In this document: positions 48,968 to 57,658 of the stretch, in pieces
Position numbering within the stretch: the stretch's first letter is position 1
How the letters are laid out: every line of letters starts with the position of its first letter
Assembly: GCF_000328705.1 (NCBI RefSeq)
Contig: NC_019673.1
Coordinates: 6,758,001 to 6,822,000, forward strand
DNA length: 64,000 nucleotides
Reading direction: 5' to 3'
DNA from: Saccharothrix espanaensis DSM 44229
GTDB lineage: Bacteria > Actinomycetota > Actinomycetes > Mycobacteriales > Pseudonocardiaceae
Notes under the pieces: model-generated
Database searches by the model: none
What the model was told of the DNA's origin: nothing
What the model saw: the letters and a program-made list of their open reading frames with translations, nothing else
Position numbers and translations under genes: made by a program

Positions 48968-49606
48968 TCAGCCCCGATCCTGCAATGCCCGCCGCAGGGC
49001 GCGAAGTGCGTAGTACACCCTGGACTTCACCGTGCCCGGCGGCACCCCGAGCACCGCTGCGGCTTCCCCGACGGTCCGATCTCTCAAGTACGTTTCGAGA
49101 ATAGCCTCCCGGTGCTCCTCCGTGAGTCCGTTCATCGCCTCGGCGACCACGATGGCCGCCAGGGTGCGATCCGCTTCGTCCCGCGTCGGGGCCTCGTCGG
49201 ACGGGGTCAACTCCGACTCCTGCGGTCGGACGCTGCGCTTGCGCCGGTCGTCGATGACCAGGCGGCGGGCGACGGTGAACAGCCAGGAGCGCAGCAGGAC
49301 GGGGTCCCGCTCCAGCTTCTCGGCGTTGCGCCACGCCCGCACCAGCGTCTCCTGCACGATGTCTTCCGCCCACTGCCGGTCACTGCCCGTTAGTCGCATG
49401 GCATGCCCGAGCAGCGCACTGCCGAACTCCTGGTAGAGCCTGCGGATCAGCTCGTCTTCCAGACTGAGTTCCGGCCACGCTTGATCTCTTGGGGGTTGAG
49501 TGCTGCGTCTGTGCCGCGCCACGTCGTGCATCCAAGCGCGCGAACGGGTGAGAAGTCGAGACTTTGGCGGCAGGAAAAAGTCCTTGATTTGTTCGTGAAC
49601 CGTCAC
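48968..49606 (-). CDS. ECF-family RNA polymerase sigma factor
   Basis: A 212-residue sigma factor. Region 2 (ELIRRLYQEFGSALLGHAMRL ... WAEDIVQETLVRAWRN) and region 4 (GLTEEHREAILETYLRDRTVGEAAAVLGVPPGTVKSRVYYALRALR) are clear. About 45 residues precede region 2, more than usual, so an internal start such as the ATG of MHDVARHRRS is possible. The GTG at 49606 is given. Anti-sigma gene directly downstream. Divergent from the lipoprotein/DUF4142/redox genes, which are candidate targets. Confidence 0.92.
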   Translation of the reverse strand: MTVHEQIKDFFLPPKSRLLTRSRAWMHDVARHRRSTQPPRDQAWPELSLEDELIRRLYQEFGSALLGHAMRLTGSDRQWAEDIVQETLVRAWRNAEKLERDPVLLRSWLFTVARRLVIDDRRKRSVRPQESELTPSDEAPTRDEADRTLAAIVVAEAMNGLTEEHREAILETYLRDRTVGEAAAVLGVPPGTVKSRVYYALRALRRALQDRG

Positions 49607-49710
49607 CGCATCGTGTCCGTACTTCCCGGTATCCGCCTGTTCGGCCGGACCGGGAACCCCCGGTCGCTAGTCCCTTCGGTGGATCCCGCCAGCAGGAGAA
49701 AGGACCAACG

Positions 49711-50253
49711 ATGCGCGGTCGACGTTCCCGGAAGGTGTTGCGCGCCGCTCCGGCTGCCTTGACGTTGTTGCTGGTCAGCGCATGTGGTGCGGTGACCGGT
49801 ACCGGCGCGGGTGGTGCGGGTGGAGCCGACCCCGGCACGACGACTGTCCAGCAGCAGCCGGAATTCGGCAAGGAGCCGCACCAGATGCTCTCGGCCACCG
49901 AGTCGAAGCAGGTCGGCTGGTTCGTCGCCGACGCCGGCGGGTTCGCGCTGTACCGGTTCGACAAGGACACCGCGAAACCACCGAAGTCCAATTGCGACGC
50001 CGAGTGCCTGAAGACGTGGCCGCCCGTACTGGTCAGCGAGCACACCATGACCTCCGGTGTGGACCCGACGCTGGTCGGGTCCGTGGACCGGGCGGACGGC
50101 AAGAAGCAGGTCACGCTCGCGGGCTGGCCCCTGTACCGGTACACCGGCGACAAGAAGGCCGGCGACCTCGTCGGGCAGGGCAAGGGCGGCACGTGGTTCG
50201 CGGTCACGCCGGAGGGCAAGAAGGCCCAGGCGGACGCGGGCGGCGGCAGCTGA
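49711..50253 (+). CDS. Lipoprotein with COG4315-type secreted repeats
   Basis: A 180-residue lipoprotein. The lipobox is LVSAC (Cys about 25). Two repeats of the COG4315 type follow: GGFALYRFDKDTAKPPKSNCDAECLKTWPP with two Cys, and KKQVTLAGWPLYRYTGDKKAGDLVGQGKGGTWFAVTPEG. The family is common next to redox and sigma-factor genes but biochemically undefined. AGGAGAAAGG precedes the ATG. The DUF4142 gene follows after 10 bp. Confidence 0.88.
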   Translation: MRGRRSRKVLRAAPAALTLLLVSACGAVTGTGAGGAGGADPGTTTVQQQPEFGKEPHQMLSATESKQVGWFVADAGGFALYRFDKDTAKPPKSNCDAECLKTWPPVLVSEHTMTSGVDPTLVGSVDRADGKKQVTLAGWPLYRYTGDKKAGDLVGQGKGGTWFAVTPEGKKAQADAGGGS

Positions 50254-50263
50254 GGACCCTGCC

Positions 50264-51040
50264 ATGTCAGGTCTGTGGTCGGTTGCGCGGCGCTGCCTGG
50301 TGGTGGCGGTCGGGTTGCTGGTGTTGTTCTGGCCCACGGTCGCGGGTACGGCGTGGGGTGACGAGCCGCCGGGGTCCGGGGAGGTTTCCCGGACGCCGCT
50401 CGGGCCGATCACCGCGCTGGACAAGGAACTCCTGGTCAAGGTGCGGCTCGCCGGCCTGTGGGAGATGCCCATGGGCGAGGAGGCGGGGACGCGCGGCGGG
50501 AGCCAGCGGGTCAAGGACGTCGGCGCGCAGCTGATGAGCGACCACGCGTTCCTGGACGAGCGGGTGGTCCGGCTGGCGGGGCAGATGGGTGTGGAGTTGC
50601 CCGATTCGCCCAACGCCGACCAGCAGTCGTGGATGGCCGAGATGCGGTCGCGCACCGGGGCCGCGTTCGACGACTCGTTCGCCAACCGGTTGCGGGCCGC
50701 GCACGGCTCGATCTTCCCCGTGGTGTCCACGGTGCGCGCGAACACCCGCAACGAAGCCATCCGCCAGTTCGCCCAGGTGTGCAACCAAATCGTGCTCAAG
50801 CACATGACCTTGTTGGAGAGCACCAACATGGTCACCGACGCGGGGTTGTCCAAACCGGTGCCGGCCGGGGCGGCGCAGTCCGCTCAGGGCACCGTCGATG
50901 CGGACCCGGTGCGCACTGCGGCGCAGACGGGCTCGGCTGACGGGCCGTCCGCACTGATCGTCCTCATCATGTGCCTGGCGGGCGCGGTGGTGACCCTCGC
51001 GGTCCTGCGCCTGTTGCGGCCCAAGGCGAACGTCAAGTGA
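50264..51040 (+). CDS. Secreted or anchored DUF4142 protein
   Basis: A 258-residue product. Signal peptide at about 1-32 (LVVAVGLLVLFWPTVAGTAWG). The DUF4142 four-helix, ferritin-like domain (about 45-195) contains LDKELLVKVRLAGLWEMPMGEEA, HAFLDERVVRLAGQMGVELP and HMTLLESTNMVTDAG. A C-terminal membrane helix (about 230-250) ends in a basic tail, so the domain faces outside and is tethered. AGGA precedes the ATG. It lies in one operon with the lipoprotein and probably the ferredoxin fusion. Confidence 0.85.
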   Translation: MSGLWSVARRCLVVAVGLLVLFWPTVAGTAWGDEPPGSGEVSRTPLGPITALDKELLVKVRLAGLWEMPMGEEAGTRGGSQRVKDVGAQLMSDHAFLDERVVRLAGQMGVELPDSPNADQQSWMAEMRSRTGAAFDDSFANRLRAAHGSIFPVVSTVRANTRNEAIRQFAQVCNQIVLKHMTLLESTNMVTDAGLSKPVPAGAAQSAQGTVDADPVRTAAQTGSADGPSALIVLIMCLAGAVVTLAVLRLLRPKANVK

Positions 51041-51179
51041 AAGGAGGTTCCGTCCACTCGGTCCAGCTGCTGTAGCGACTGTTCTCACCCTTGCCCGTCC
51101 GGCGTGGCCGTGACCACTCCTGCACGGCCCGTCGGGCGGGTCACCTGCGAGTTCTTTCCCGCCATCTCGGAGGTCCCCA

Positions 51180-52019
51180 GTGTTCTCCCAGGTTCCGCTG
51201 CTGATCGCGCAGGCGACCGGCGGCGACCACGACGCCGGAGTGCGCCACGTCGCGCAGATCTCGGCACGCCTGGCCTACGCGTCCATGTGCGCCACCCTGT
51301 GCTGGGGCGTCATGATCGCGACCGGCTGGGCGAACAAGATCAGCGGAAGACAGGGGTTGCGCAACAGCCACATGGTGCTGGCGACCCTGGCCTTGGCGTT
51401 CGGCTGCCTGCACGCGTTCGCGTTCACCCTGCTCGAGCTCGCCCCCTTCACGTTCACCCAGATCTCGGTGCCGCTGTTCAACGGCGGCCTGTTCCGGCAC
51501 GCGCTGGGCATCGTGGGCCTGGAGCTCATGCTCGTCATCGCGTTCACGGCGGGCCTGCGCAAGAAGGTCTACTACCGCAAGTGGTTGCGGCTGCACCAGG
51601 TCGCGTACGCGGCGGTGGGGCTGGCCGCGGCGCACTCGTGGTTCGGCGCGATCGCGAACGGCAGCCTGGCCACGGTGTGGCTGGCCGGCCTGACGATCCT
51701 GATCCCCACCGTGACGATCGCGCTGGCCCGCTTCCTCCCACCGCACGTGCTGGTGCGGCTGGGCATGCTGGAACCCGAGCCGGGCTTCGAGCCCGAGCCG
51801 GACGGCGCGGGCGGCAGCGCCCTGGACATCAGCGTGGACAACGAGCGCTGCCACCGCTACGGCATCTGCCAGGCCGAGGCGCCCGGGTTGTTCCAGCTCG
51901 TGGACGACGAACGGCTGCGCTACGAGCGCAGACCGCCACCCGAGCTGTTCGCGAAGGCGCGAGCCGCCGCGCGCGCGTGCCCGATGCGCGCGATCGAACT
52001 GCGGGAGCGTGTCCGATGA
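51180..52019 (+). CDS. Ferric-reductase-like heme membrane domain fused to ferredoxin
   Basis: A 279-residue fusion. Residues 30-185 hold about four to five membrane helices with several His (64, 78, 107, 139, 152) placed as in heme-ligating ferric-reductase-like domains. Residues 214-279 are a small ferredoxin with C-x5-C (Cys224, Cys230) and CP (Cys267), the pattern of actinobacterial 3Fe-4S ferredoxins. A Pro/Glu linker joins them. The GTG follows GGAGG. The next gene encodes an FAD reductase overlapping by 11 bp. The set suggests electron flow from NAD(P)H through FAD and Fe-S to membrane heme; inference from domain order. Confidence 0.85.
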   Translation: MFSQVPLLIAQATGGDHDAGVRHVAQISARLAYASMCATLCWGVMIATGWANKISGRQGLRNSHMVLATLALAFGCLHAFAFTLLELAPFTFTQISVPLFNGGLFRHALGIVGLELMLVIAFTAGLRKKVYYRKWLRLHQVAYAAVGLAAAHSWFGAIANGSLATVWLAGLTILIPTVTIALARFLPPHVLVRLGMLEPEPGFEPEPDGAGGSALDISVDNERCHRYGICQAEAPGLFQLVDDERLRYERRPPPELFAKARAAARACPMRAIELRERVR

Positions 52020-53796
52020 GGACGAGGGACGAGTCGTGGGCGCGAGTGGCGGGCCGGCCGGGGGGGCGTGTGCGGTGAGGAATGAGGAGAGGGTCGTCAT
52101 CGCGGGTGGTGGGCTGGCCGGGCTGCGGGCCGGCGAACGGTTGCGGGAGTTGGGTTTTCGGGGCGAGGTGGTGATCGTGAGCGCCGAGCGGCACCTGCCC
52201 TACCACCGGCCGGCGTTGTCCAAGGAAGCCATCAACGGCGAGCTGCACGCCTCCGACCTGCGACTGAGCATCAGCCGCGAGCTGAACGCGATCTGGCGGC
52301 TGGGCACGGCCGCGACGCACCTGGAGCCGGACCGGCGGATCGTCGGGCTGCCCGGCGGCGAGGAGCTCGGCTACGACGGGCTGATCATCGCGACCGGTGT
52401 GGAGCCCCGGCACCTCCAGGGCGCGCCGCGCCAGGACCAGCGGATCCACGTGCTGCGCACCGTGGACGACGCGATCGCCATCAAGCGCGCCATCAACTCC
52501 ACGCAGGGGCTGGTGGTGGTGGTCGGCGGCGGCCTGATCGGCTGCGAGATGGCCGCGTCGGTGAAGTCGATGGGCCGGGACGTGGCGATCGTCAGCCGGT
52601 CCTCGACGCTGCTGGGCAGCGCGGTCGGCAAGAACATCGCGGACACCGTCACCGAGGCGCACCGGGCGCGGGGCGTGCGGATGGCGATGGGCGTGAAGAT
52701 CCGGCACTGGATGCCGCAGGCGGGCGGGGTGGCGATCCACCTCTCGGACGGGCAGGTCTTCTTCGCGGCGGTCGTGGTGATCGCGGTGGGGGCCTCGCCG
52801 TCGGTGGCCTGGCTGCGCGGGTCCGGGCTGGTGCTGGACGACGGGGTGCTGTGCGAACCCACGTGCCACGTGGTCGGCGGGACCGACATCGTGGCCGCGG
52901 GTGACGTGGCGCAGTGGCCCAACCTCCGCTTCGGAGGACGACCGCGACGGGTCGAGCACTGGCTCAACGCGGTGGAGATGGGGCGGGCGGCCGCGGAGAA
53001 CCTGTTGGCGGGCAGGGAGGGTTCGCGGCCGTTCACCCCTGTCCCCCGGTTCTGGACCGAGCAGTACGGGATGCGCATCCAGGGCTCCGGGCTGCCGTCG
53101 ATGGGCAAGGACACGACGACCCTGGCCGGGTCGCGGAAGGACCACCGGACGATCACCGGGTTCGTGGACGACGGCCGGCTGGTGGGGATGGTCGGGTTGG
53201 ACGCGCCCACCGCGATGATCAAGCTGTCGACGGAGTTGTGGCGGCAGAACCGGGTGGTGGGGGTGGGGGCGGACGGACGGCGACCGCAGCACCTGGTGCC
53301 GCCGGAGCGGTTGGCGGAGTCGGGGGTGGGGGTAGGTGCGGGAATGGGGGTAGGTGCGGAGTCGGGTGCGGGGGCGGGTGTGAGGTCCGGGCGGGAGGCC
53401 GTTCCGGTGCCTTACGACGCGCCGCCTGTCAGGTTTGAGGCACCGGCACCGGCAGCGGGGGCGGGGGCGGGGGCTTCTGGGGAGCGGGGAGCCGGCGACG
53501 GAGCAGTGGGGTGGGTGGGGGCTCGGGCCGGGTTGCCGCCGGCGGATCGGGTGGACGGGCCGTCCGGGCGGTTCGAGGTGCCCCGGGCGCAGGCGGTGGC
53601 GCAGTTCGAGGAGTACCGGTTGCGGTTCGAGGCTCGGGCTCGGGCCGAGAAGCTCGACCCGGAGCGGTACGACGTGCCCCGGCAGCAGCAGGAGTCGCAG
53701 CCGCTGCCCGTTCCGCCCGCGCACGCCCCCGTGGTGCGGACCCGGTCGCACCCCCGGCCGCTGGTCCGCACCGGGCCGAGGGCGAGACCCCGGTGA
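52009..53796 (+). CDS. FAD-dependent ferredoxin-reductase-like oxidoreductase with low-complexity tail
   Basis: Up to 595 residues. A Rossmann FAD motif (VVIAGGGLAGLRAGERL), a second NAD(P)H motif (VVVVGGGLIGCEMAASV) and TDIVAAGDVAQWPN place it with rhodocoxin/putidaredoxin-type ferredoxin reductases (core about 25-425). The last 150 residues are Gly/Ala/Pro/Arg-rich low complexity, including many VGAG and PAPA stretches, and are not part of the fold. GTG 52009 overlaps the ferredoxin gene; GTG 52075 (VRNEERVVIAGG) is a likely alternative start. The expected partner is the adjacent ferredoxin domain. Confidence 0.87.
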   Translation: MSDEDEGRVVGASGGPAGGACAVRNEERVVIAGGGLAGLRAGERLRELGFRGEVVIVSAERHLPYHRPALSKEAINGELHASDLRLSISRELNAIWRLGTAATHLEPDRRIVGLPGGEELGYDGLIIATGVEPRHLQGAPRQDQRIHVLRTVDDAIAIKRAINSTQGLVVVVGGGLIGCEMAASVKSMGRDVAIVSRSSTLLGSAVGKNIADTVTEAHRARGVRMAMGVKIRHWMPQAGGVAIHLSDGQVFFAAVVVIAVGASPSVAWLRGSGLVLDDGVLCEPTCHVVGGTDIVAAGDVAQWPNLRFGGRPRRVEHWLNAVEMGRAAAENLLAGREGSRPFTPVPRFWTEQYGMRIQGSGLPSMGKDTTTLAGSRKDHRTITGFVDDGRLVGMVGLDAPTAMIKLSTELWRQNRVVGVGADGRRPQHLVPPERLAESGVGVGAGMGVGAESGAGAGVRSGREAVPVPYDAPPVRFEAPAPAAGAGAGASGERGAGDGAVGWVGARAGLPPADRVDGPSGRFEVPRAQAVAQFEEYRLRFEARARAEKLDPERYDVPRQQQESQPLPVPPAHAPVVRTRSHPRPLVRTGPRARPR

Positions 53797-53850
53797 GCCG
53801 TTGCCGGCACGTCGTGTTTCGGTAATCGCGTGCACCAGGCATCCGGACCC

Positions 53851-55092
53851 ATGGCGAACCGCGATCGAGTCACCGTCGTCGGCATCCCCGCCCGCGACGA
53901 GGCGCGCACGGTCGGCCTGGTGGCCTCCGCCGCCGACGCCGGCCTGCACCGGGCGTCCCCGGACGGGGTGAACGTGGTCGTGCTGGCCGAGAACGGCAGC
54001 ACGGACGGGACCGTCGAGCGGTTCGCCGAGACGCCGCTGCGGGCACGCGGGGAGGTGGTCAGTTCGCCGGGCGTGGGCACCGGCAAGGGCACGAACGTGT
54101 TCGCGGTGATGGACCGGGCGCTGGAGCTGGCCGCGGACCGGGTGCTGCTGCTCGACGCCGACGTGCGCTCCGCCGAACCGGAGTGGGTCGAACGGCTCGC
54201 GGACGCGGTGGCGGGTGCCGAGCCGGTGCTGGCGGTGCCCGCCTACCGGCGTGACCGGTACGAGGCGAACACCACGAACCACCTGGCCAGCCCGCTGCTG
54301 GCGGCGGTGTACGGGGTGCACGTGCAGCAGCCGATCGGGGGCGAGTTCGCGTTCAACCGGGCGTTCCTGGAGCGGTCACGGGGCTGGCCGCGGCCGGAGA
54401 GCGCCTCCCTGTACGGCATCGACGTGTGGCTGACCGCGAACGCGCTGCGCGAGCACGTCCGGGTGGTGGAGGTGCCGTTGGGGCGCAAGCTGCACAACTC
54501 GCCGTTCCCGAAGATCCTGCGGTTGCCGCAGCAGGTGCTCGACTCGCTGTTCCACGTCGTGCTGCGCACCGATCGGGTGCGGCCGGCCGGTCCGGGCGGT
54601 GCCGGGGGCCGGTCGGCGGTCGACGGGACGTCGGTGCGGCAGGACCCGGAGGTGGTCTCGCGGGTGTCCGCGTCGGTGGTGCGGTACCTGGAGGCCCACC
54701 GGGAGGACGTGCGGCGGCTGTTCCCCTCTGCGGAGGGGGTTCGTTCCGCGCCGTGGGGGTTGCGGGTGACCTCGGAGGTCTGGCCGCACGTGCTGGCCGA
54801 CGCGCTGGCCGCCGTGGCCGCAGGGCTGTTCGAGCCCGCCCGCGACCACCTGGTGGCGTTGTACGTGAACCGGGTGCTGACGTTCTGGGAGGAGATCGAC
54901 GGGCTGGCCGGCTCCGAGGTCGACCGGCTGCTGGACCGGCAGGCGGCGGCGACCGTGCGGGCCGTGCGCGACCGGGGCGTCGTCCTGGGTGGCGGGGGTG
55001 CCGGGCCGGGGCGGTTCGACGTGCGGCACTGGGCCGGGTTCAACGGCGAGCCCGTAACGCCGCGCTGCTCAGGAGCGCTGTTCAGGGCATGA
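53851..55092 (+). CDS. GT-A fold glycosyltransferase (GT2/GT78-like)
   Basis: About 413 residues. The nucleotide-sugar region starts VTVVGIPARDEARTVG and contains LAENGSTDGTVERF and the DxD-type LLLDADVRSAEPEW. QPIGGEFAFNRAFLERS and YGIDVWLTANAL resemble retaining glycosyltransferases related to mannosylglycerate or glucosyl-3-phosphoglycerate synthases. A helical C-terminal half follows. ATG 53851 (MANRDRVTV) is preferred to GTG 53830; neither has a strong ribosome site. Acceptor and donor are unknown. It overlaps the next small membrane gene by ATGA. Confidence 0.78.
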   Translation: MANRDRVTVVGIPARDEARTVGLVASAADAGLHRASPDGVNVVVLAENGSTDGTVERFAETPLRARGEVVSSPGVGTGKGTNVFAVMDRALELAADRVLLLDADVRSAEPEWVERLADAVAGAEPVLAVPAYRRDRYEANTTNHLASPLLAAVYGVHVQQPIGGEFAFNRAFLERSRGWPRPESASLYGIDVWLTANALREHVRVVEVPLGRKLHNSPFPKILRLPQQVLDSLFHVVLRTDRVRPAGPGGAGGRSAVDGTSVRQDPEVVSRVSASVVRYLEAHREDVRRLFPSAEGVRSAPWGLRVTSEVWPHVLADALAAVAAGLFEPARDHLVALYVNRVLTFWEEIDGLAGSEVDRLLDRQAAATVRAVRDRGVVLGGGGAGPGRFDVRHWAGFNGEPVTPRCSGALFRA

Positions 55093-55286
55093 GAGCGCGC
55101 GGCACCCGGCGTCCTGTTTGGTCGAGACCGTTGGTGGCACTGGCCGCCGTGTTCCTGGCGGTGGCGGTGTGGAACGGCGTGCTGGCGGCGACGGAGCCGG
55201 TGGTGTGGCGCGGGGCGGCGGCGGCCGGGTGCGCCGCGGCGTCGGCCGGGCTCTGGTACGCGGCGGTGGTCGAGCGCCGGCGGTGA
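55089..55286 (+). CDS. Small two-helix membrane protein coupled to the glycosyltransferase
   Basis: A 65-residue product starting at the ATG that overlaps the glycosyltransferase stop. A basic N-terminus (MRARGTRRPVWSRP) is followed by hydrophobic helices (LVALAAVFLAVAVWNGVLAA and AAAAGCAAASAGLWYAAVV). It could anchor or stabilise the transferase at the membrane. No family recognised. Confidence 0.65.
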   Translation: MRARGTRRPVWSRPLVALAAVFLAVAVWNGVLAATEPVVWRGAAAAGCAAASAGLWYAAVVERRR

Positions 55287-55405
55287 CCTCTCGTTCACGT
55301 ACTGTTCCCGAGGTGTGAAATCTTCGGACATCCGGGACAGATTGACGGTCTCTGACCGTTTTGCCAGGCTCCGAGGTCCGTTCCCCTCGTGGTCTGGAGG
55401 TCCCT

Positions 55406-56131
55406 GTGCTCCGACGCATCGGATCGTTCGTCACAGCGCTGTCCCTGGTTCTCGTCTCGCTGGTGCTGGGTTCCGCGCCGGCTCAGGCGGACGGCTGCTA
55501 CACCTGGAACCGCACCCTGTCGCAAGGCGCGAGCGGCGACGACGTGCGGCAGCTCCAGATCCGGCTGTCCGGCTACCCCGGCTACGGCGCGGTCCTCGGC
55601 CTGGACGGCTCCTTCGGTGCCGCCACCAAGTCCGCGCTGGTCCGCTTCCAGCAGGCGTACGGCCTGGCCGCCGACGGCGTCGCGGGCAGCGGCACGTACG
55701 CCAAGCTCTACGCCCTGCAGGACGACGACTGCACGCCGGTGAACTTCTCCTACGCCGAGCTCAACGGCTGCAACTCCGACTGGTCCGGCGGCAAGGTCGC
55801 CGCGTCGACGGCCCGGTTCAACGCCCTGGTCTCGATGTGGAAGCTCCAGGCCCTGCGGCACGCGCTGGGCGACCAGTCGGTCCGGGTCACCAGCGGGTTC
55901 CGCAGCGTAGCCTGCAACAACGCGGTGGGCGGGGCCTCGGACTCGCGGCACCTCTACGGCGACGCGGTCGACCTCGGGTCGGGTCCGCACTCGCTGTGCA
56001 AGCTCGCCCAGCAGGCCCGCAACCACGGGTTCAACGGCATCCTGGGCCCCGGCTACCCCGGTCACGGCGACCACACGCACGTCGACCACCGGGGCGGCCG
56101 GTTCTGGTCGGCCTCGTCCTGCGGTATCTGA
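55406..56131 (+). CDS. Secreted peptidoglycan peptidase: PG-binding plus M15-type domain
   Basis: A 241-residue exported enzyme. Signal peptide 1-28 (ending AQA). A PG_binding_1 domain (about 35-105) contains SQGASGDDVRQLQIRLSG and GLAADGVAGSGTYAKL. A C-terminal D,D-/L,D-peptidase of the M15 type has Zn ligands in SRHLYGDAVDLG and HTHVDH. GTG at 55406 has GGAGG upstream. Expected to act in cell-wall remodelling. Monocistronic or with the following DUF1232 gene. Confidence 0.9.
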   Translation: MLRRIGSFVTALSLVLVSLVLGSAPAQADGCYTWNRTLSQGASGDDVRQLQIRLSGYPGYGAVLGLDGSFGAATKSALVRFQQAYGLAADGVAGSGTYAKLYALQDDDCTPVNFSYAELNGCNSDWSGGKVAASTARFNALVSMWKLQALRHALGDQSVRVTSGFRSVACNNAVGGASDSRHLYGDAVDLGSGPHSLCKLAQQARNHGFNGILGPGYPGHGDHTHVDHRGGRFWSASSCGI

Positions 56132-56158
56132 TCACCGGAAAGTCGATACCATGAGCCG

Positions 56159-56611
56159 GTGATCTTCCTCGGTATCATGCTCGCCGCGATCGGGGTGTCG
56201 ACCCTGGTCTGGCGCGATGCCGACCTGATCGGTCTGCCGCCGGTCGCGGTCGGCATCGCGCTGCTCGTCCTGTCGGTCGGCTCGATCACGCTGGGCGTGA
56301 CGCGGCGCAAGCGCCGCCGGGTCGCCCGGGGCGAGCCGGAACCGGTCGGCTCGGTGATCGACCGGGCCAAGGCCCTGCCCCGGCTGCTCAAGCAGCGCAG
56401 GGCGTACGGGCTGCCGTCGACCCGGCTGGCGCAGTGGGGCTTCGCGATCGTCTACCTGGTCTCGCCGATCGACGTCCTGCCGGAGTTCCTGCCGCTGATC
56501 GGCATCACCGACGACGCGGGCGTGGCGGTGTGGCTGCTCACCAGCCTGTCCACCGCCGCCGGCCAGTACCTGAGCTGGGAGCGGTCAAAAAAGCAGGACC
56601 GCGAGCCCTAG
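56159..56611 (+). CDS. DUF1232 (YkvA-like) membrane protein
   Basis: A 150-residue protein. Two N-terminal membrane helices (about 2-20 and 25-45) and a basic RRKRRRVAR turn precede the DUF1232 core, QWGFAIVYLVSPIDVLPEFLPLIGITDDAGV, whose SPIDxxPE motif is diagnostic. GTG start. Its 3' end overlaps the convergent transporter gene by 27 bp. Confidence 0.88.
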   Translation: MIFLGIMLAAIGVSTLVWRDADLIGLPPVAVGIALLVLSVGSITLGVTRRKRRRVARGEPEPVGSVIDRAKALPRLLKQRRAYGLPSTRLAQWGFAIVYLVSPIDVLPEFLPLIGITDDAGVAVWLLTSLSTAAGQYLSWERSKKQDREP

Positions 56612-57658
56612 CGCGGCCAGCACGTTCACCCCGGTCGAGGCGGCGAACACGCCCACCGGCCGCCACCCGGCCTGCTTGAGCGCGCCCGCGCGGAACTCCA
56701 GGCCGATGCTGACGAAGGCCAGGATCAGGAACCACGTCCGCAGGTCGTTCACCACGCCGATGGCCGCCTTGCCGGACGGCACGTTCGCCAGGTAGACCGT
56801 CGCGAGCACCGACGTGGCCAGGAACCCGAGCACGAACTTGGGGAACCGGTCCCACAGCTGCCGGCCCGCCGACACGCCCACCGGCTTGCGCTCGACCTTC
56901 AGCGCGAAGTACGCGGTCAACGCCACCGCGACCACGCCGAGCAGCGCGTTCTGGGTGACCTTCACGATGGTGGCGATCTGCAGCGACTCCTCGCCCGCCA
57001 GCGTGCCCGCCGCCGTGACGGCCGCCGTGGTGTCGATGTTGCCGCCGATCCACGCCCCGGTGACCCGGGGGTCGAGCCCGAGGGTGGTGGCGACCAGCGG
57101 CAGGATGAAGATCGACGGCAGCGCGAACACGATGACCAGGCTCGCGCTGTAGGCCAGCTGCTCCTTCTTGGCCTGCACCGCGCCCGCCGCCGCGATGGCC
57201 GCGCTGACGCCGCAGATCGCCACCGCCGCCGACAGCAGGGCGCGCAGCTTGTCGTCCAGGCCGAGCCGGCCGCCCAGCCACCAGGAGAACCCGAACACGA
57301 CGCTGATCAGGACCACCGACTGGATGATCGCCGGGCCGGCGGCGGAGGCGATCACGCCCAGGTTGATCGACGCGCCGAGCAGCACCAGGCCGGTCTTGAT
57401 GAAGAACTCGGTGCGGAACCCGCCGGCGAGCCGGTCGCGGAGCCCGGTGGCGCTGAGCACCGCGTTGCCCAGCAGCCCCAGCAGGATCGCGTAGATCGGG
57501 AACTCGACGGACGCGCCGACCCCCTCCAGGACGGTGCCCTTGGTCGCCTTCGGCACCGCGCCGGACAGGTAGCGCGCCGCCCACGACAGGACGAGCACCA
57601 CCAGGACGCCCAGGGCGGCGTGGAGGAGGGGTTTGCGGGTCTGCTCCGAAGTGGCCAT
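56585..57658 (-). CDS. YeiH-family putative sulfate/organic anion exporter
   Basis: A 357-residue membrane protein with about ten helices. Family blocks include LLGLLGNAVLSATG, FFIKTGLVLLGASINLGVIASAAGPAIIQS, SAAVAICGVSAAIAAAGAVQAKKEQLAYS, and GAWIGGNIDTTAAVTAAGTLAG. The ATG overlaps the stop of a 38-residue upstream gene (TGATG). The substrate is uncertain: YeiH members are annotated as sulfate exporters mostly by association. Confidence 0.9.
   Translation of the reverse strand: MATSEQTRKPLLHAALGVLVVLVLSWAARYLSGAVPKATKGTVLEGVGASVEFPIYAILLGLLGNAVLSATGLRDRLAGGFRTEFFIKTGLVLLGASINLGVIASAAGPAIIQSVVLISVVFGFSWWLGGRLGLDDKLRALLSAAVAICGVSAAIAAAGAVQAKKEQLAYSASLVIVFALPSIFILPLVATTLGLDPRVTGAWIGGNIDTTAAVTAAGTLAGEESLQIATIVKVTQNALLGVVAVALTAYFALKVERKPVGVSAGRQLWDRFPKFVLGFLATSVLATVYLANVPSGKAAIGVVNDLRTWFLILAFVSIGLEFRAGALKQAGWRPVGVFAASTGVNVLAALGLAVLLF

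Noticed and set aside
49650-49682. ECF-type promoter (GGGAAC ... CGGT) before the lipoprotein gene
   Set aside because: Spacing is about 19 bp, longer than the usual 16-17, and the -10 is a poor match, so it was not listed as a site.
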